Assembly: GCA_039177505.1 (NCBI GenBank)
Contig: JBCDFR010000003.1
Span: forward strand, 1-64,000
DNA: 64,000 nucleotides
From: JABSQH01 sp039177505
Lineage (GTDB): Bacteria; Actinomycetota; Acidimicrobiia; Acidimicrobiales; Ilumatobacteraceae
Direction: 5' to 3'
The notes under the pieces were generated by a model. The model worked only from the letters and a program-made list of their open reading frames with translations. It made no database searches and was not told the DNA's origin. Numbering within the stretch: the stretch's first letter is position 1; each line of letters begins with the position of its first letter. Shown here piece after piece: positions 44,870 through 53,739 of the stretch. The position numbers and the translations under genes are program-made.

Positions 44870-46795
44870 GACGTGCCCTGGTTGACCGCGCTGGCGTGGG
44901 TGCTGTTGCTGCCACCAATCGGACTGGTCGTGACGATCGCAGCCGAACGATTCCTCGGCGCTCGCCGCGGCTGGCTGGCGCTGCTCATCGCAGGCGTGCT
45001 CGGCACCGGCTTGGGAGTCATCACCGGCGGGCTGCTCAGCGGATGGCATTGGTCGTCGCTCGACATGGTGCTGTCGTCGACCACGTTCGCTGTGATCTAC
45101 ACGATGGTACTCGCGCTCGCGTTCGACGTTCTGCGACCGGAAGGCACGCTGTCGCAGGGGCAGGCCTCCGGTCGAGTGACCGTGACCAACCCGCTGGCCA
45201 GCGCACGTCGGCGACTCCAGCCGTTGCAGCGATATCGCGAGGTGCTCCAGATCGCGGAACGTCATGGGGTGGTCAGCCGTGATCTCGGACATCGGGACCT
45301 GCCCGCCGAGGTCCGGGCCACGCTGGAGGAGGCTGGCGGCATCTTTGTCAAGCTCGGCCAGGTGGCATCGACGCGCACGGACGTGTTGCCGTCGGAGTGG
45401 TGCGCAGAGCTGTCGCATCTCCGCAGCCATGTCAGCGCCATCCCCCGCGACACGATGGAACCGTTCATCGAGGCGCAGCTCGAACATCCCGTCGACGAAG
45501 TGTTCTCGTCGTTCGAGTGGGAGCCGATCGCCGCAGCGTCGATCGCGCAGGTGTATCACGCCCATCATCCCGAATTCGGCGACGTAGTCGTGAAGGTCCG
45601 CCGGCCCGGGTTGGAGCACACGTTCGACCGCGACTCCGAAGCGATTCGTCAGCTGGCCGACCTCATTGAACGACGTACCATGCTCGGTCTGGAGATCCGC
45701 CCGGTCGGCTTGGCCGACGAGTTCCTCGACGAGGTCGCCGAGGAACTCGACTTCAGAATCGAGGCAGCCAACGCGCTGGAGTTCGCAGTCGGATTGAGCG
45801 ACGAGGGCGGCGTACGCGTGCCGCGGATCTACACCGAGGTCAGCGGCGAATGCCTCATGGTCGAGGAGTTCATCGATGCTCCGAGCATCTCGACCCTCGC
45901 CAACACCGACGGCGCAGCAGCAGCGGTCGCCCGCATCGTCGACTCGTTCCTGTACCAACTGTTCGAGCTCGGCGCATTCCATGCCGATCCCCACCCCGGC
46001 AACATTTTGGTCGAGCACGACGGAACGATCGTGTTGATCGACCTGGGGGCGATCGGACGGATCGGCCCCCAACAGCGTGGCGCGGTGCTCGACATGCTCG
46101 TCGCCGCGGCATCGGGCGAGTCCACCGCGGTCCGCCAGGCACTTGCCCAGTTCACGGTGTTCGATGCCCGCGTCGACGGCCGCGAGCTCGACGCCGCGCT
46201 CGACGCGTTCCTCGTCCGCAACATGCGTGCCGGGGACGGGATCAGCGCAGCGACATTCGAAGACCTCACCGTGCTGATCGGGGAATTCGGCATCAGTCTG
46301 CCGCGCTGGTTCGGTGTGTTGATTCGCACGCTGGTGACCCTCGAAGGAACCCTGGTGGGGCTACAGCCGGACTTCTCACTCGTCGACGCCGCTCGCGCCC
46401 GCGCCGAGCATCGCGGATTCCGGCCCACTGGCGGCAGCTGGCGCGAGGCGATCGAGCACGAGGCCTTGGCCCAGCTCCCTCGACTGCGTCGAGTGCCAGA
46501 GCGGCTCGACGAACTCCTCGGCCAGGCGGTATCGGGCGGTATCGGCGTTCGAGTATCGGCGTTCTCCGACGAGCGCGACGAGCAGATCGTTACACGGCTC
46601 GTCGATCGGCTCGTGTTGGCGATCATCGCCGCATCAACCGGTGTCGGGGCCGTCTTGCTGCTCGGCGTCGACGGCGGCCCGACGCTCGGCGGATCGGTGG
46701 CGGTCAACGAGCTGATCGGCTATCTCGGGCTCGGCGCCAGTGCGGTCTTGTCGATGCGCGTCGTCGCCGGCGTGATCCGAGACGGCGAGACATGA
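44870..46795 (+). CDS. UbiB/ABC1-family atypical kinase, membrane-associated
   Basis: 641 residues from the GTG at 44870, which has GAGG seven bases upstream; a GTG at 44825 would leave only 15 bases to the divergent start. About three N-terminal transmembrane helices are followed by an ABC1 domain: GGIFVKLGQVASTR (KxGQ motif), EPIAAASIAQVYHA (Ala-rich loop), VVKVRRPG (Lys), AFHADPHPGNILV and IDLGAIG. Two helices end the protein. The family acts in lipid/quinone biology as an ATPase or kinase. The neighbour is another kinase-like membrane protein. Confidence 0.92.
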   Translation, partial: DVPWLTALAWVLLLPPIGLVVTIAAERFLGARRGWLALLIAGVLGTGLGVITGGLLSGWHWSSLDMVLSSTTFAVIYTMVLALAFDVLRPEGTLSQGQASGRVTVTNPLASARRRLQPLQRYREVLQIAERHGVVSRDLGHRDLPAEVRATLEEAGGIFVKLGQVASTRTDVLPSEWCAELSHLRSHVSAIPRDTMEPFIEAQLEHPVDEVFSSFEWEPIAAASIAQVYHAHHPEFGDVVVKVRRPGLEHTFDRDSEAIRQLADLIERRTMLGLEIRPVGLADEFLDEVAEELDFRIEAANALEFAVGLSDEGGVRVPRIYTEVSGECLMVEEFIDAPSISTLANTDGAAAAVARIVDSFLYQLFELGAFHADPHPGNILVEHDGTIVLIDLGAIGRIGPQQRGAVLDMLVAAASGESTAVRQALAQFTVFDARVDGRELDAALDAFLVRNMRAGDGISAATFEDLTVLIGEFGISLPRWFGVLIRTLVTLEGTLVGLQPDFSLVDAARARAEHRGFRPTGGSWREAIEHEALAQLPRLRRVPERLDELLGQAVSGGIGVRVSAFSDERDEQIVTRLVDRLVLAIIAASTGVGAVLLLGVDGGPTLGGSVAVNELIGYLGLGASAVLSMRVVAGVIRDGET

Positions 46796-46904
46796 CGCCA
46801 AGGCCTGACACACCGAGACCTGACGCCGAGATCCAGCAGCGTCCTCTCACACGACGGCGCCCCGCCTCGCTTCTTCGCCGACACGTCTCGTACCGTCCAA
46901 CTCG

Positions 46905-48704
46905 ATGAGCGCGTCTCCTTCGAGTCCTGACATCGACCGCGAGGCAATGCATGCGCGGTACCGCGCGGAGCGCGACAAGCGACTCCGACCGGATGGCAAC
47001 GATCAATACGTCGAGGTCACGGGCGTGTTCGAGCACTACGTCGATGACCCCTACGTGGAGGTCGCCGAACGCGAGCCGGTGGACGACGAGGTCACCGTCG
47101 CCTTCATCGGAGGCGGCTTCGCCGGCCTGGTCAACGGTGCGCGCCTGAAAGAGGCCGGCATCGACGTTCGCATCATCGAAAAAGGCGGCGACGTCGGAGG
47201 CACCTGGTATTGGAATCGTTACCCGGGGGCGCAGTGCGACACGGCGGCGTTCGTGTACCTGCCGCTCCTGGAAGAAACGGGCCATATGCCCACCGAGAAG
47301 TACACGCACGCGCCTGAGATCCTCGACCATTCGCGACGGATCGCCCAGCACTACGGCCTGTACGACGACGCACTGCTGTCGACCACCGTGACCGAGCTCG
47401 AGTGGGAAGAGCCCTCGCACCGTTGGATCATCCGCACCAATCGCGGCGACGAGTTCCGGGCCCAGTTCGTGGCGATGGGTACCGGACCGCTCCATCGCCC
47501 GAAGTTGCCGGGGATCCCGGGGATCACCGATTTCGCCGGCCACAGTTTCCACACCAGTCGATGGGATTACCACTACACAGGCGGCGATCCGCAAGGGGCG
47601 TTGATGGAAGGCCTCGCCGACAAGCGGGTCGGCATCATCGGCACCGGGGCCACGGCCGTGCAGTGCATTCCGCACCTGGCCCGGAGCGCTGGAGAGTTGT
47701 TCGTCTTCCAGCGCACGCCGTCGTCGATCGACATCCGCAACAACCACGACATCGACGCTGCGTGGTTCGACACACTCGAGCCGGGATGGCAGGAGAAGTG
47801 GATCGAGAACTTCACGATCTTGCAGACCGGCGGGTACGCCGAGGAAGACTTAGTGAAAGATGGCTGGACCGACCTCAGCCAACGCATTCGCGATCGCGTG
47901 CTCAGCTACGACGAGGGGTTCAGTCCTGAGTTGATTTTGCGGGCGTACCACGACAGTGATGACGAGAAGATGGTCGAGATCCGCTCCAGGGTCGACGAGC
48001 TGATCGCCGACCCGGAGGTCGCCGAAGCGTTGAAGCCCTGGTATCGACAGCTCTGCAAGCGGCCCTGCTTCCATGACGACTACCTCCAGTCGTACAACAA
48101 CCCGAACGTGAACCTCGTCGACACCGACGGCCAGGGCGTGCGACTGATCGACGAGACCGGCGTCTGGGTCGGCGACGATCACTACGACCTCGACTGCATC
48201 ATCTATGCATCGGGTTTCGAGGTCGGGACCGAACACGCTCGACGCAACGGCTTCGACCCCGCCGGTCGCGACGGCCTGCGGTTGTCCGACCACTGGGAAG
48301 ACGGCATGCGCACGATGCACGGCTTGCACGTCCACGGGTTCCCGAACCTGTTCGTCGTGGGCTTCAGCCAAGCGGCCAACCTGATCTCGAACGTGCCACA
48401 CAACTTCACCGACAACTCCAAGACCGTCACCGCGGTGATCGCCCATGCCCTCGACACCGGCGCCCAGGAGGTCGAGGTGACCGCCGATGCAGAAGCGGCC
48501 TGGATCACCCGGCTGGAGTCTGGTGGCCGCATGTTCGGTGGTAGCCCTGACTGCACGCCTGGCTACTACAACAACGAAGGTCAGCCGATCGGTCCACGGG
48601 CGTTGCGCAACGGCGTCGGTTTCCCCGAGGGTCCGGCAGCGTTTTTCGACTACATCGATACCTGGCGCAACTCGGGCGAGTTCGAAGGCCTGGAGTTTCG
48701 CTGA
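46905..48704 (+). CDS. FAD-dependent Baeyer-Villiger type monooxygenase
   Basis: 599 residues. Two Rossmann motifs: IGGGFAGL (69-75) for FAD and VGIIGTGATAVQ for NADPH. Between them GGTWYWNRYPGAQCD and the BVMO fingerprint F-x-G-x-x-x-H-x-x-x-W (FAGHSFHTSRW, 210-220) are present. The enzyme would insert oxygen next to a carbonyl using O2 and NADPH; ketone or steroid-like substrates are common in the family. A leading segment of about 60 residues, found in many actinobacterial members, is present. Confidence 0.92.
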   Translation: MSASPSSPDIDREAMHARYRAERDKRLRPDGNDQYVEVTGVFEHYVDDPYVEVAEREPVDDEVTVAFIGGGFAGLVNGARLKEAGIDVRIIEKGGDVGGTWYWNRYPGAQCDTAAFVYLPLLEETGHMPTEKYTHAPEILDHSRRIAQHYGLYDDALLSTTVTELEWEEPSHRWIIRTNRGDEFRAQFVAMGTGPLHRPKLPGIPGITDFAGHSFHTSRWDYHYTGGDPQGALMEGLADKRVGIIGTGATAVQCIPHLARSAGELFVFQRTPSSIDIRNNHDIDAAWFDTLEPGWQEKWIENFTILQTGGYAEEDLVKDGWTDLSQRIRDRVLSYDEGFSPELILRAYHDSDDEKMVEIRSRVDELIADPEVAEALKPWYRQLCKRPCFHDDYLQSYNNPNVNLVDTDGQGVRLIDETGVWVGDDHYDLDCIIYASGFEVGTEHARRNGFDPAGRDGLRLSDHWEDGMRTMHGLHVHGFPNLFVVGFSQAANLISNVPHNFTDNSKTVTAVIAHALDTGAQEVEVTADAEAAWITRLESGGRMFGGSPDCTPGYYNNEGQPIGPRALRNGVGFPEGPAAFFDYIDTWRNSGEFEGLEFR

Positions 48705-48725
48705 CGTCTCGACGTTGCTGGCGAG

Positions 48726-49205
48726 CTACCCCGCCTCGACCTGCTGCTTGAGGGCGCCGAGTGCGTTTCCGAGATCGCGGTCGAGGCGCTTCGACACCGC
48801 TCTCAGGACTCGACCGAACCCGCGGCGGGCCTCGAGACCGATTGCATAGCTCACTCGACTCCGCCCCTCGCCAACCGATTCGAGGCGTACGGATTCGGCC
48901 ATTGCTTGCAGGATCGGCAGCTTCGACCGGACGATGGCGAAGGCGAAGTGTTCGTTCTCGTCCCACGCGGTGAACACCTCGTCGATCGGCAGTCGCGCCG
49001 CCGTCACCCGACGGCCGCCACCGACACCAGCGCCGCTACCGACCACCTCGACCCGATCGAGCGAGGCGAACCACTCCGGCCACGTCTCGTGATCGGCGAT
49101 GCGCGCCCAGACCGCGTCGACAGGAGCGTCGATCTCGACGCGCCGTTCCACGCGAATCGGAGCGGCGTCGATCCACTCGGGCTGGTGCTCGGGATGCGAT
49201 GGCAT
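48726..49205 (-). CDS. SRPBCC family protein
   Basis: 159 residues. Polyketide cyclase/START-like fold: RRVEIDAPVDAVWARIADHETWPEWFASLDRVEVV at the start and a long C-terminal helix. Ligand unknown; no operon partner is obvious, and the gene converges on the monooxygenase, 21 bases away. Confidence 0.83.
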   Translation of the reverse strand: MPSHPEHQPEWIDAAPIRVERRVEIDAPVDAVWARIADHETWPEWFASLDRVEVVGSGAGVGGGRRVTAARLPIDEVFTAWDENEHFAFAIVRSKLPILQAMAESVRLESVGEGRSRVSYAIGLEARRGFGRVLRAVSKRLDRDLGNALGALKQQVEAG

Positions 49206-49256
49206 GAGCGCGACCGTAGCGATGACGGCGGGCCGCCACGTTCTTCGCCTCGTCGA

Positions 49257-50267
49257 CTACCGGTGTGGATCGACGACCCAGCGCCCGCGCACCTGGCCGG
49301 CGAGGATCGTCGGACCGCGTTCGAGCAGCTCGCTCAACGGCACCACCTCGGTCAACGCGTCGAGCAGCGCGGTGTCGAGTTCGTCGGCGAGGCGACCCCA
49401 CGCCGCAGCGCGGCGCAGGGTTGGCGTGGTGACGCTCTCGACTCCCTGCAAGCGTACGTTGCGGAGGATGAACGGCATCACGCTGGCGGGCAGGTCGCTA
49501 CCGCCAGCGAGGCCGCAGGCGGCCACCGTCGAGCCATACCGCATCTGCGACAGCAGTTTCGCAAGCATCGTCGACCCCACTGTGTCGACCGCTCCGGCCC
49601 ACGTCTCGGACTCGAGCGGCCGAGCCGACTCGCTCATCTCGGCGCGTGTTCGAAAGCCGCTGGCTCCGAGTTCGCTCAGATAGTCCCGCGTTTCGGGTCG
49701 CCCGGTCACCGCCACGACCTCATAGCCGCGGCCGGCGAGTAGCGCGACCGCGAGCGATCCGACCCCGCCCGCCGCGCCGGTCACCAGCACGGGCCCACTC
49801 CCCGGAGTGACGCCGCCTTCTTCGACAGCGAGCACACACAACATCGCTGTGAGTCCGGCAGTGCCGATCGACATCGCGTGCAAGGTGGACAATTGGGTCG
49901 GCCGGTGCACAAGCCATCCGGACTGCAGTCGTTGCCGCTCGCTATAACCACCCCAGTAGCGCTCGCCGACCATCCAACCGGTGGAGATCACCGAGTCGCC
50001 GCGCCGGAACTCCGCGCTCGAACTCTCACGCACTGAGCCAACCAAGTCGATGCCAGGGACCATCGGATAGCTGCGGACGACTCGGTTCTTCCCGGCGAGC
50101 GCCAGCCCGTCCTTGTAGTTGAGCGACGAATAATCGACGTCGATCGTGACGTCACCATCGGGGAGATCGGCGTCGGTGAGCTGTTCGATCCCACCGCGTG
50201 GCCCATCATCGGTCTCCCGCAAGACCAACGCTCGGAACGGCCCGTCGTCCACTACATCGTCGCTCAT
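49257..50267 (-). CDS. AcuI/YhdH-type MDR oxidoreductase (acryloyl-CoA reductase-like)
   Basis: 336 residues from the ATG at 50267. Landmarks of the AcuI/YhdH group: DYSSLNYKDGLAL, PMVPGIDLVGSV, GERYWGGYSE, GTAGLTAML and the Rossmann motif VTGAAGGVGSLAVALLA. Members reduce acryloyl-CoA to propionyl-CoA with NADPH; the exact substrate here is unproven. It is preceded by an HxlR regulator on the same strand. Confidence 0.9.
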   Translation of the reverse strand: MSDDVVDDGPFRALVLRETDDGPRGGIEQLTDADLPDGDVTIDVDYSSLNYKDGLALAGKNRVVRSYPMVPGIDLVGSVRESSSAEFRRGDSVISTGWMVGERYWGGYSERQRLQSGWLVHRPTQLSTLHAMSIGTAGLTAMLCVLAVEEGGVTPGSGPVLVTGAAGGVGSLAVALLAGRGYEVVAVTGRPETRDYLSELGASGFRTRAEMSESARPLESETWAGAVDTVGSTMLAKLLSQMRYGSTVAACGLAGGSDLPASVMPFILRNVRLQGVESVTTPTLRRAAAWGRLADELDTALLDALTEVVPLSELLERGPTILAGQVRGRWVVDPHR

Positions 50268-50287
50268 CGGCGCATCGTGGCACACAC

Positions 50288-50734
50288 TCAGTCGCGCGGG
50301 CTCATGCGGACCCGACGGCCGTCGACGACCTGGCCAGTGCGCTCATCGACGACAGTGGGAGTGACCGCCGCACCCGTATCGAGATCGCGGAGCACGACGG
50401 GTACGTTCTCGCCGTCGTCCCACATGTGATCCGATCCGAAGCGCCACATCGCGGCGAGCACGATCCAGAAGTCGTTGCCCTTCTCGGTGAGTTGGTATTC
50501 GTAACGGGGAGGACGATCGAGATATCGCCGGCGTTCGAGCATGCCCTCCTCAACCAACCGCTTCAGACGTGCCGCAAGCACAGCCCGCGGCGCCTCAAGC
50601 GCTGTCTGAAACTCATCGAACCGGCGGCAGCCGTAGAACGCCTCGCGCATGACGAGCGGCGTCCACCAATCGCCCACGAGATCGGCGGTCCGGGCGATCG
50701 GGCACGGCCAGTCGTCGAAACGAGTGCGCCGCAT
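50288..50734 (-). CDS. HxlR-family transcription regulator
   Basis: 148 residues from the ATG at 50734. The winged helix has CPIARTADLVGDWWTPLVMREAFYGCRRFDEF, then LKRLVEEGMLERRRY and YELTEKG-type wing, typical of HxlR. The N-terminal cysteine is at the position used for redox or electrophile sensing in some members. It stands 20 bases before the AcuI-like gene on the same strand and probably controls it. Confidence 0.88.
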   Translation of the reverse strand: MRRTRFDDWPCPIARTADLVGDWWTPLVMREAFYGCRRFDEFQTALEAPRAVLAARLKRLVEEGMLERRRYLDRPPRYEYQLTEKGNDFWIVLAAMWRFGSDHMWDDGENVPVVLRDLDTGAAVTPTVVDERTGQVVDGRRVRMSPRD

Positions 50735-50839
50735 GCCTGTAGCCTGCCATGGCTTCGGCACCTCGGCGAAGGCCGGTACTGTCGATTGCACACGACCGTT
50801 CGGACCGCGATCGACGACGAGCGCGATAGTTTCTCGTTC

Positions 50840-51134
50840 ATGAGGCGACGTGCCCTCATCATTGTGGTGGCCATGGTCGCGGCGGCGTGCGGCGGAAGCG
50901 ACTCCGGCGAGTCAGACAGCGACGCGTCAGTGGCCACCGAGCCGCCAAGCACCAGCGGCCTCGGCGACCACCGAAGGCGACACCGTGGCCATCGTCTACG
51001 ACACGGTTGCAGGCGGAAACACCGTGTTCGGCGGACGCATAATACGTCTGGTCGAGGTCGACGGCGTCTGGACGGTGAGTCGAGAAGAACTGTGCGGTGC
51101 CGTCGCTGTGGCCGGCATCGAGTGTCCGGCCTGA
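50840..51134 (+). pseudogene. Frameshifted small lipoprotein gene
   Basis: From the ATG at 50840 there is a clear lipoprotein signal (MRRRALIIVVAMVAAACGGS, lipobox Cys17) and a Ser/Asp/Thr linker. Around 50,945-50,970 the good frame shifts by +1: the continuing protein-like text (TTEGDTVAIVYDTVAGGNTVFGGRI, then VSREELCGAVAVAGIECPA) is read there and stops at 51134. The first frame instead gives an Arg-rich tail to 51193. Both parts are short, so internal sequence may also be missing. Could be a sequence error. Confidence 0.55.
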
Positions 51135-51185
51135 CGTCACCGACGCGCGTGCTTAGAGACCACCGTGCGCACGCTCGGCCCGAGG

Positions 51186-52082
51186 TCAGCTGAGCAACGC
51201 GCGCACGTCGCCCGCCGCAGCGAGCGTTTCGAGGTCGACGTCGGGGGCAATACCCATCGTGCGCAACATCACCTCGTCGACTCCGAGCTCGATCAGCGAA
51301 GCCAGTTGCTCGACGACGTCTTCGGGCGCACCCGCCACGATCTGATCCTCCCCCATCCCGCGATAGCCGCCGGCCAGCGCGTCGGCGGCCAACCGACGAG
51401 CGCGGTCGCCGTCGTGCAAGATCACCGCCTCGCGCCGCGCTGCGACATATGGCGTGGTGCCGACGTTCGAGCATTCATCGAGATACGCCTCGAACGGCGC
51501 TCGTAACGCCTCAGCTCCGGCATGGAGCGCGTACCACGAACCGCCGAACCGAGCCGCACGCCGGACTCCGGCCTCGCTCATCGTCCCGAACCACCACGAC
51601 ACACCATCAGGTGGCACGAGATCGAACGCCGCATCGACGATCCCGAAGAGTTCGCTCGACACCGTCTCGCCGGCGAACAACGCCTGCACCACGCGTACGG
51701 CTTCTTCGAGGGTGCGACCTCGGTGCGCGACCTCGATGCCCATCGCCGGGAACTGGGCCGGCCCACCGAGACCGGTCTGCACGATGAACGGACCGTCGTG
51801 AAACGCGGCGAGTGTGCCGACCTGCTCGGCGAGCAACACCGGATTCCACATCGGCACGAGGAACAGACAGCCGGCGGGGCGCGTCGGGTCCCACTCGGCG
51901 AGGCAGCGACCCAACGTCGGCACGTTCTGGAGGTAGTTGGCGCCGCCTCGGCCATGACTGTCACCGAAGGTCAACGTGTCGATTCCGGCCTCACGAGCCA
52001 CACGAACCCGCTCGAGTGCGTGCTGCGCGGCAGCGCGTGCGTCGAGGTGCGAGGTGGAGGAGGCGGACAAACCGACGCGCAT
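51186..52082 (-). CDS. LLM class (luciferase-like, possibly F420-dependent) oxidoreductase
   Basis: 298 residues from the ATG at 52082, which overlaps the MOSC gene stop (TGATG). TIM barrel of the luciferase-like superfamily: MRVGLSASS at the start, TLTFGDSHGRGG, FLVPMWNPVLLAEQVGTLAAF and VQTGLGGP. In actinobacteria most such enzymes use F420H2; FMN use is possible. The substrate is unknown. Coupled to the upstream MOSC protein. Confidence 0.86.
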   Translation of the reverse strand: MRVGLSASSTSHLDARAAAQHALERVRVAREAGIDTLTFGDSHGRGGANYLQNVPTLGRCLAEWDPTRPAGCLFLVPMWNPVLLAEQVGTLAAFHDGPFIVQTGLGGPAQFPAMGIEVAHRGRTLEEAVRVVQALFAGETVSSELFGIVDAAFDLVPPDGVSWWFGTMSEAGVRRAARFGGSWYALHAGAEALRAPFEAYLDECSNVGTTPYVAARREAVILHDGDRARRLAADALAGGYRGMGEDQIVAGAPEDVVEQLASLIELGVDEVMLRTMGIAPDVDLETLAAAGDVRALLS

Positions 52083-52918
52083 CAGTCGGAGAGTTCGACT
52101 TCGTCGCCGACCGCAACTGCACCCGATTGGATCACCGTTGCGTACACCCCGACGTTTTGATCGAGCTCGCGCACGACGTGACGCAGCACGCTGCGGTCTT
52201 GCGGCACCGACTCGTCGATCTCGCGGGTCACCATCACACACCGCGGACAGGCAACGGTGAACTCGATCTCGGCGCCACCGAGGCGGGCCTTGCGCCCAGC
52301 CCATGCGAACTCGGGATGCCCGTCGTCGCCGGCACCGTCGATGACGATCGACGGCCGAAACCGACGGACATCGACGACGGACTCCGGCAACGCCGACTGC
52401 AATGAGGCGAGCGCTGCGGTCGTCATCACGAGCAACGGGAAGGCGTCGTAGTAGGTCCCCGGCGGTGACTCGTGCTCGATGATCGTTTCGGGGAACACGC
52501 TCAGGTCAGGTAGGGGCTCGTCACCCTCGCGTCCGAAGATCGATCGCAGCTCGTCGATCATGTCCTCGGAGTCCGGAGCGCCCCGGCGGTAGTGCTCTGC
52601 ATCGTCGGCCGGCGCCAACGGCTCGAGCCGCACGGGATGCCCCAACTCGGCGCTGATCCACGCATCGATGTCGGGCGACTCGACCCCCACCGTGCGACCG
52701 TCGGGAAAAACGACCTCTGCAGAGCCGCGCGGCGTGCCGCGGGCGGCCAACCGCATCAGACCACCGATCTTCTTCGCGCCGCGGATCCCACCACGACGCA
52801 GATCGCGGACCGCCCAGTAACGGTCGCCGATAACTCCGAGCGGCCCCAGTTGGACCATCTCGACCGTTGTCCCGATCATCGACTTGACCGGATAGGTCCA
52901 CAACTGCTCGACGCGCAT
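52082..52918 (-). CDS. MOSC-domain protein
   Basis: 278 residues. An N-terminal MOSC beta-barrel domain (VEQLWTYPVKSMIG...) is followed by the MOSC domain with a cysteine in FTVACPRCVMVTREID, the likely molybdenum-cofactor sulfur ligand. Similar to YiiM/mARC-like N-oxide reductase subunits. Its stop overlaps the start of the LLM oxidoreductase gene, which could be a redox partner. Confidence 0.88.
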   Translation of the reverse strand: MRVEQLWTYPVKSMIGTTVEMVQLGPLGVIGDRYWAVRDLRRGGIRGAKKIGGLMRLAARGTPRGSAEVVFPDGRTVGVESPDIDAWISAELGHPVRLEPLAPADDAEHYRRGAPDSEDMIDELRSIFGREGDEPLPDLSVFPETIIEHESPPGTYYDAFPLLVMTTAALASLQSALPESVVDVRRFRPSIVIDGAGDDGHPEFAWAGRKARLGGAEIEFTVACPRCVMVTREIDESVPQDRSVLRHVVRELDQNVGVYATVIQSGAVAVGDEVELSD

Positions 52919-52959
52919 GGATGCGACCGTACCCTTTCTCCACCGGCCAGACTGCCGAC

Positions 52960-53694
52960 GTGAACGGGACCGAGTTGGCGATCGTGCTCGCCGCGGTAGT
53001 GATCGGTTCGACCGTCAAGGCGATCACGGGGATGGGCCTTCCGATCATCGCCATTCCGATCGCCGCGCTGTTTATCGACTTCGACGACGCGGTGGTGGTG
53101 CTGGCGATTCCGAGCGCGTTCGCCAACGTCGTGCTCGCCGGACGCGAACGAGGCCATGTCGATGAGACCAGGGACCTCTGGCGACTCGCGACGTTCGGCA
53201 TCGGCGGCGCTGTGGTCGGCACGATCGCGTTCGTGAGCATGCCGGAGACACCGTTGGTGATGGCACTGGTGTTCGTGATCGCACTCTATGTCATCGCCTT
53301 CTTCGTCCACCCGGATCTCCAGACCTCGCCGAGAACGTCACGCCGCTGGTCCCCAATCGTCGGCTCGATTGCGGGTGCATTCCAGGGAGCCGTTGGTATC
53401 TCCGGACCGATCGTCCAAGCGTGGGTACACAGTTATCGGCTGCCGCAGGGTGCGCACATTTTTTTGGTGACCACTCTGTTCGGAATCACAGGAATCGCCC
53501 AGGTCGTGGTGCTCGCAGCGGATGGCGCGTTCGACGGCCGCCTGGGACCCGCTCTGGTGGCGTGTCTCCCCGTGCTTGCCAGCATTTCACTCGGCACTCG
53601 ACTGCGCGATCGAATGAGCAGCCGTGGCTTCGATCTCGCCGTCGTCGCTGTACTGATCCTCTCGGCCGTTGCGCTGCTGTTGCGGACGCTCTAA
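52960..53694 (+). CDS. TauE/SafE family membrane permease
   Basis: 244 residues from the GTG at 52960; an ATG at 52921 would leave two bases to the divergent MOSC start. About eight transmembrane helices with the family features GSTVKAITGMGLPIIAIP and GSIAGAFQGAVGISGPIV (two inverted halves). Members export sulfonates, sulfite or other organic anions; the cargo is not known here. MOSC and TauE are both linked to sulfur/molybdenum chemistry, but a link is only speculative. Confidence 0.87.
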   Translation: MNGTELAIVLAAVVIGSTVKAITGMGLPIIAIPIAALFIDFDDAVVVLAIPSAFANVVLAGRERGHVDETRDLWRLATFGIGGAVVGTIAFVSMPETPLVMALVFVIALYVIAFFVHPDLQTSPRTSRRWSPIVGSIAGAFQGAVGISGPIVQAWVHSYRLPQGAHIFLVTTLFGITGIAQVVVLAADGAFDGRLGPALVACLPVLASISLGTRLRDRMSSRGFDLAVVAVLILSAVALLLRTL

Positions 53695-53739
53695 CCGGGG
53701 CGACGTCCATCGCTCTGGCTTGCTCGTTACCGTCGCGAG

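Noticed and set aside
42383..46072. A 1229-residue minus-strand frame extending upstream of 44809
   Set aside because: The extra 421 residues lie antisense to the UbiB gene, which has clear family motifs; the flippase/kinase fusion starts at 44809.
51140..51180. GCGTGC/GCACGC inverted repeat in a convergent gap
   Set aside because: Six-base arms with a 16-base loop are too weak to call a terminator.
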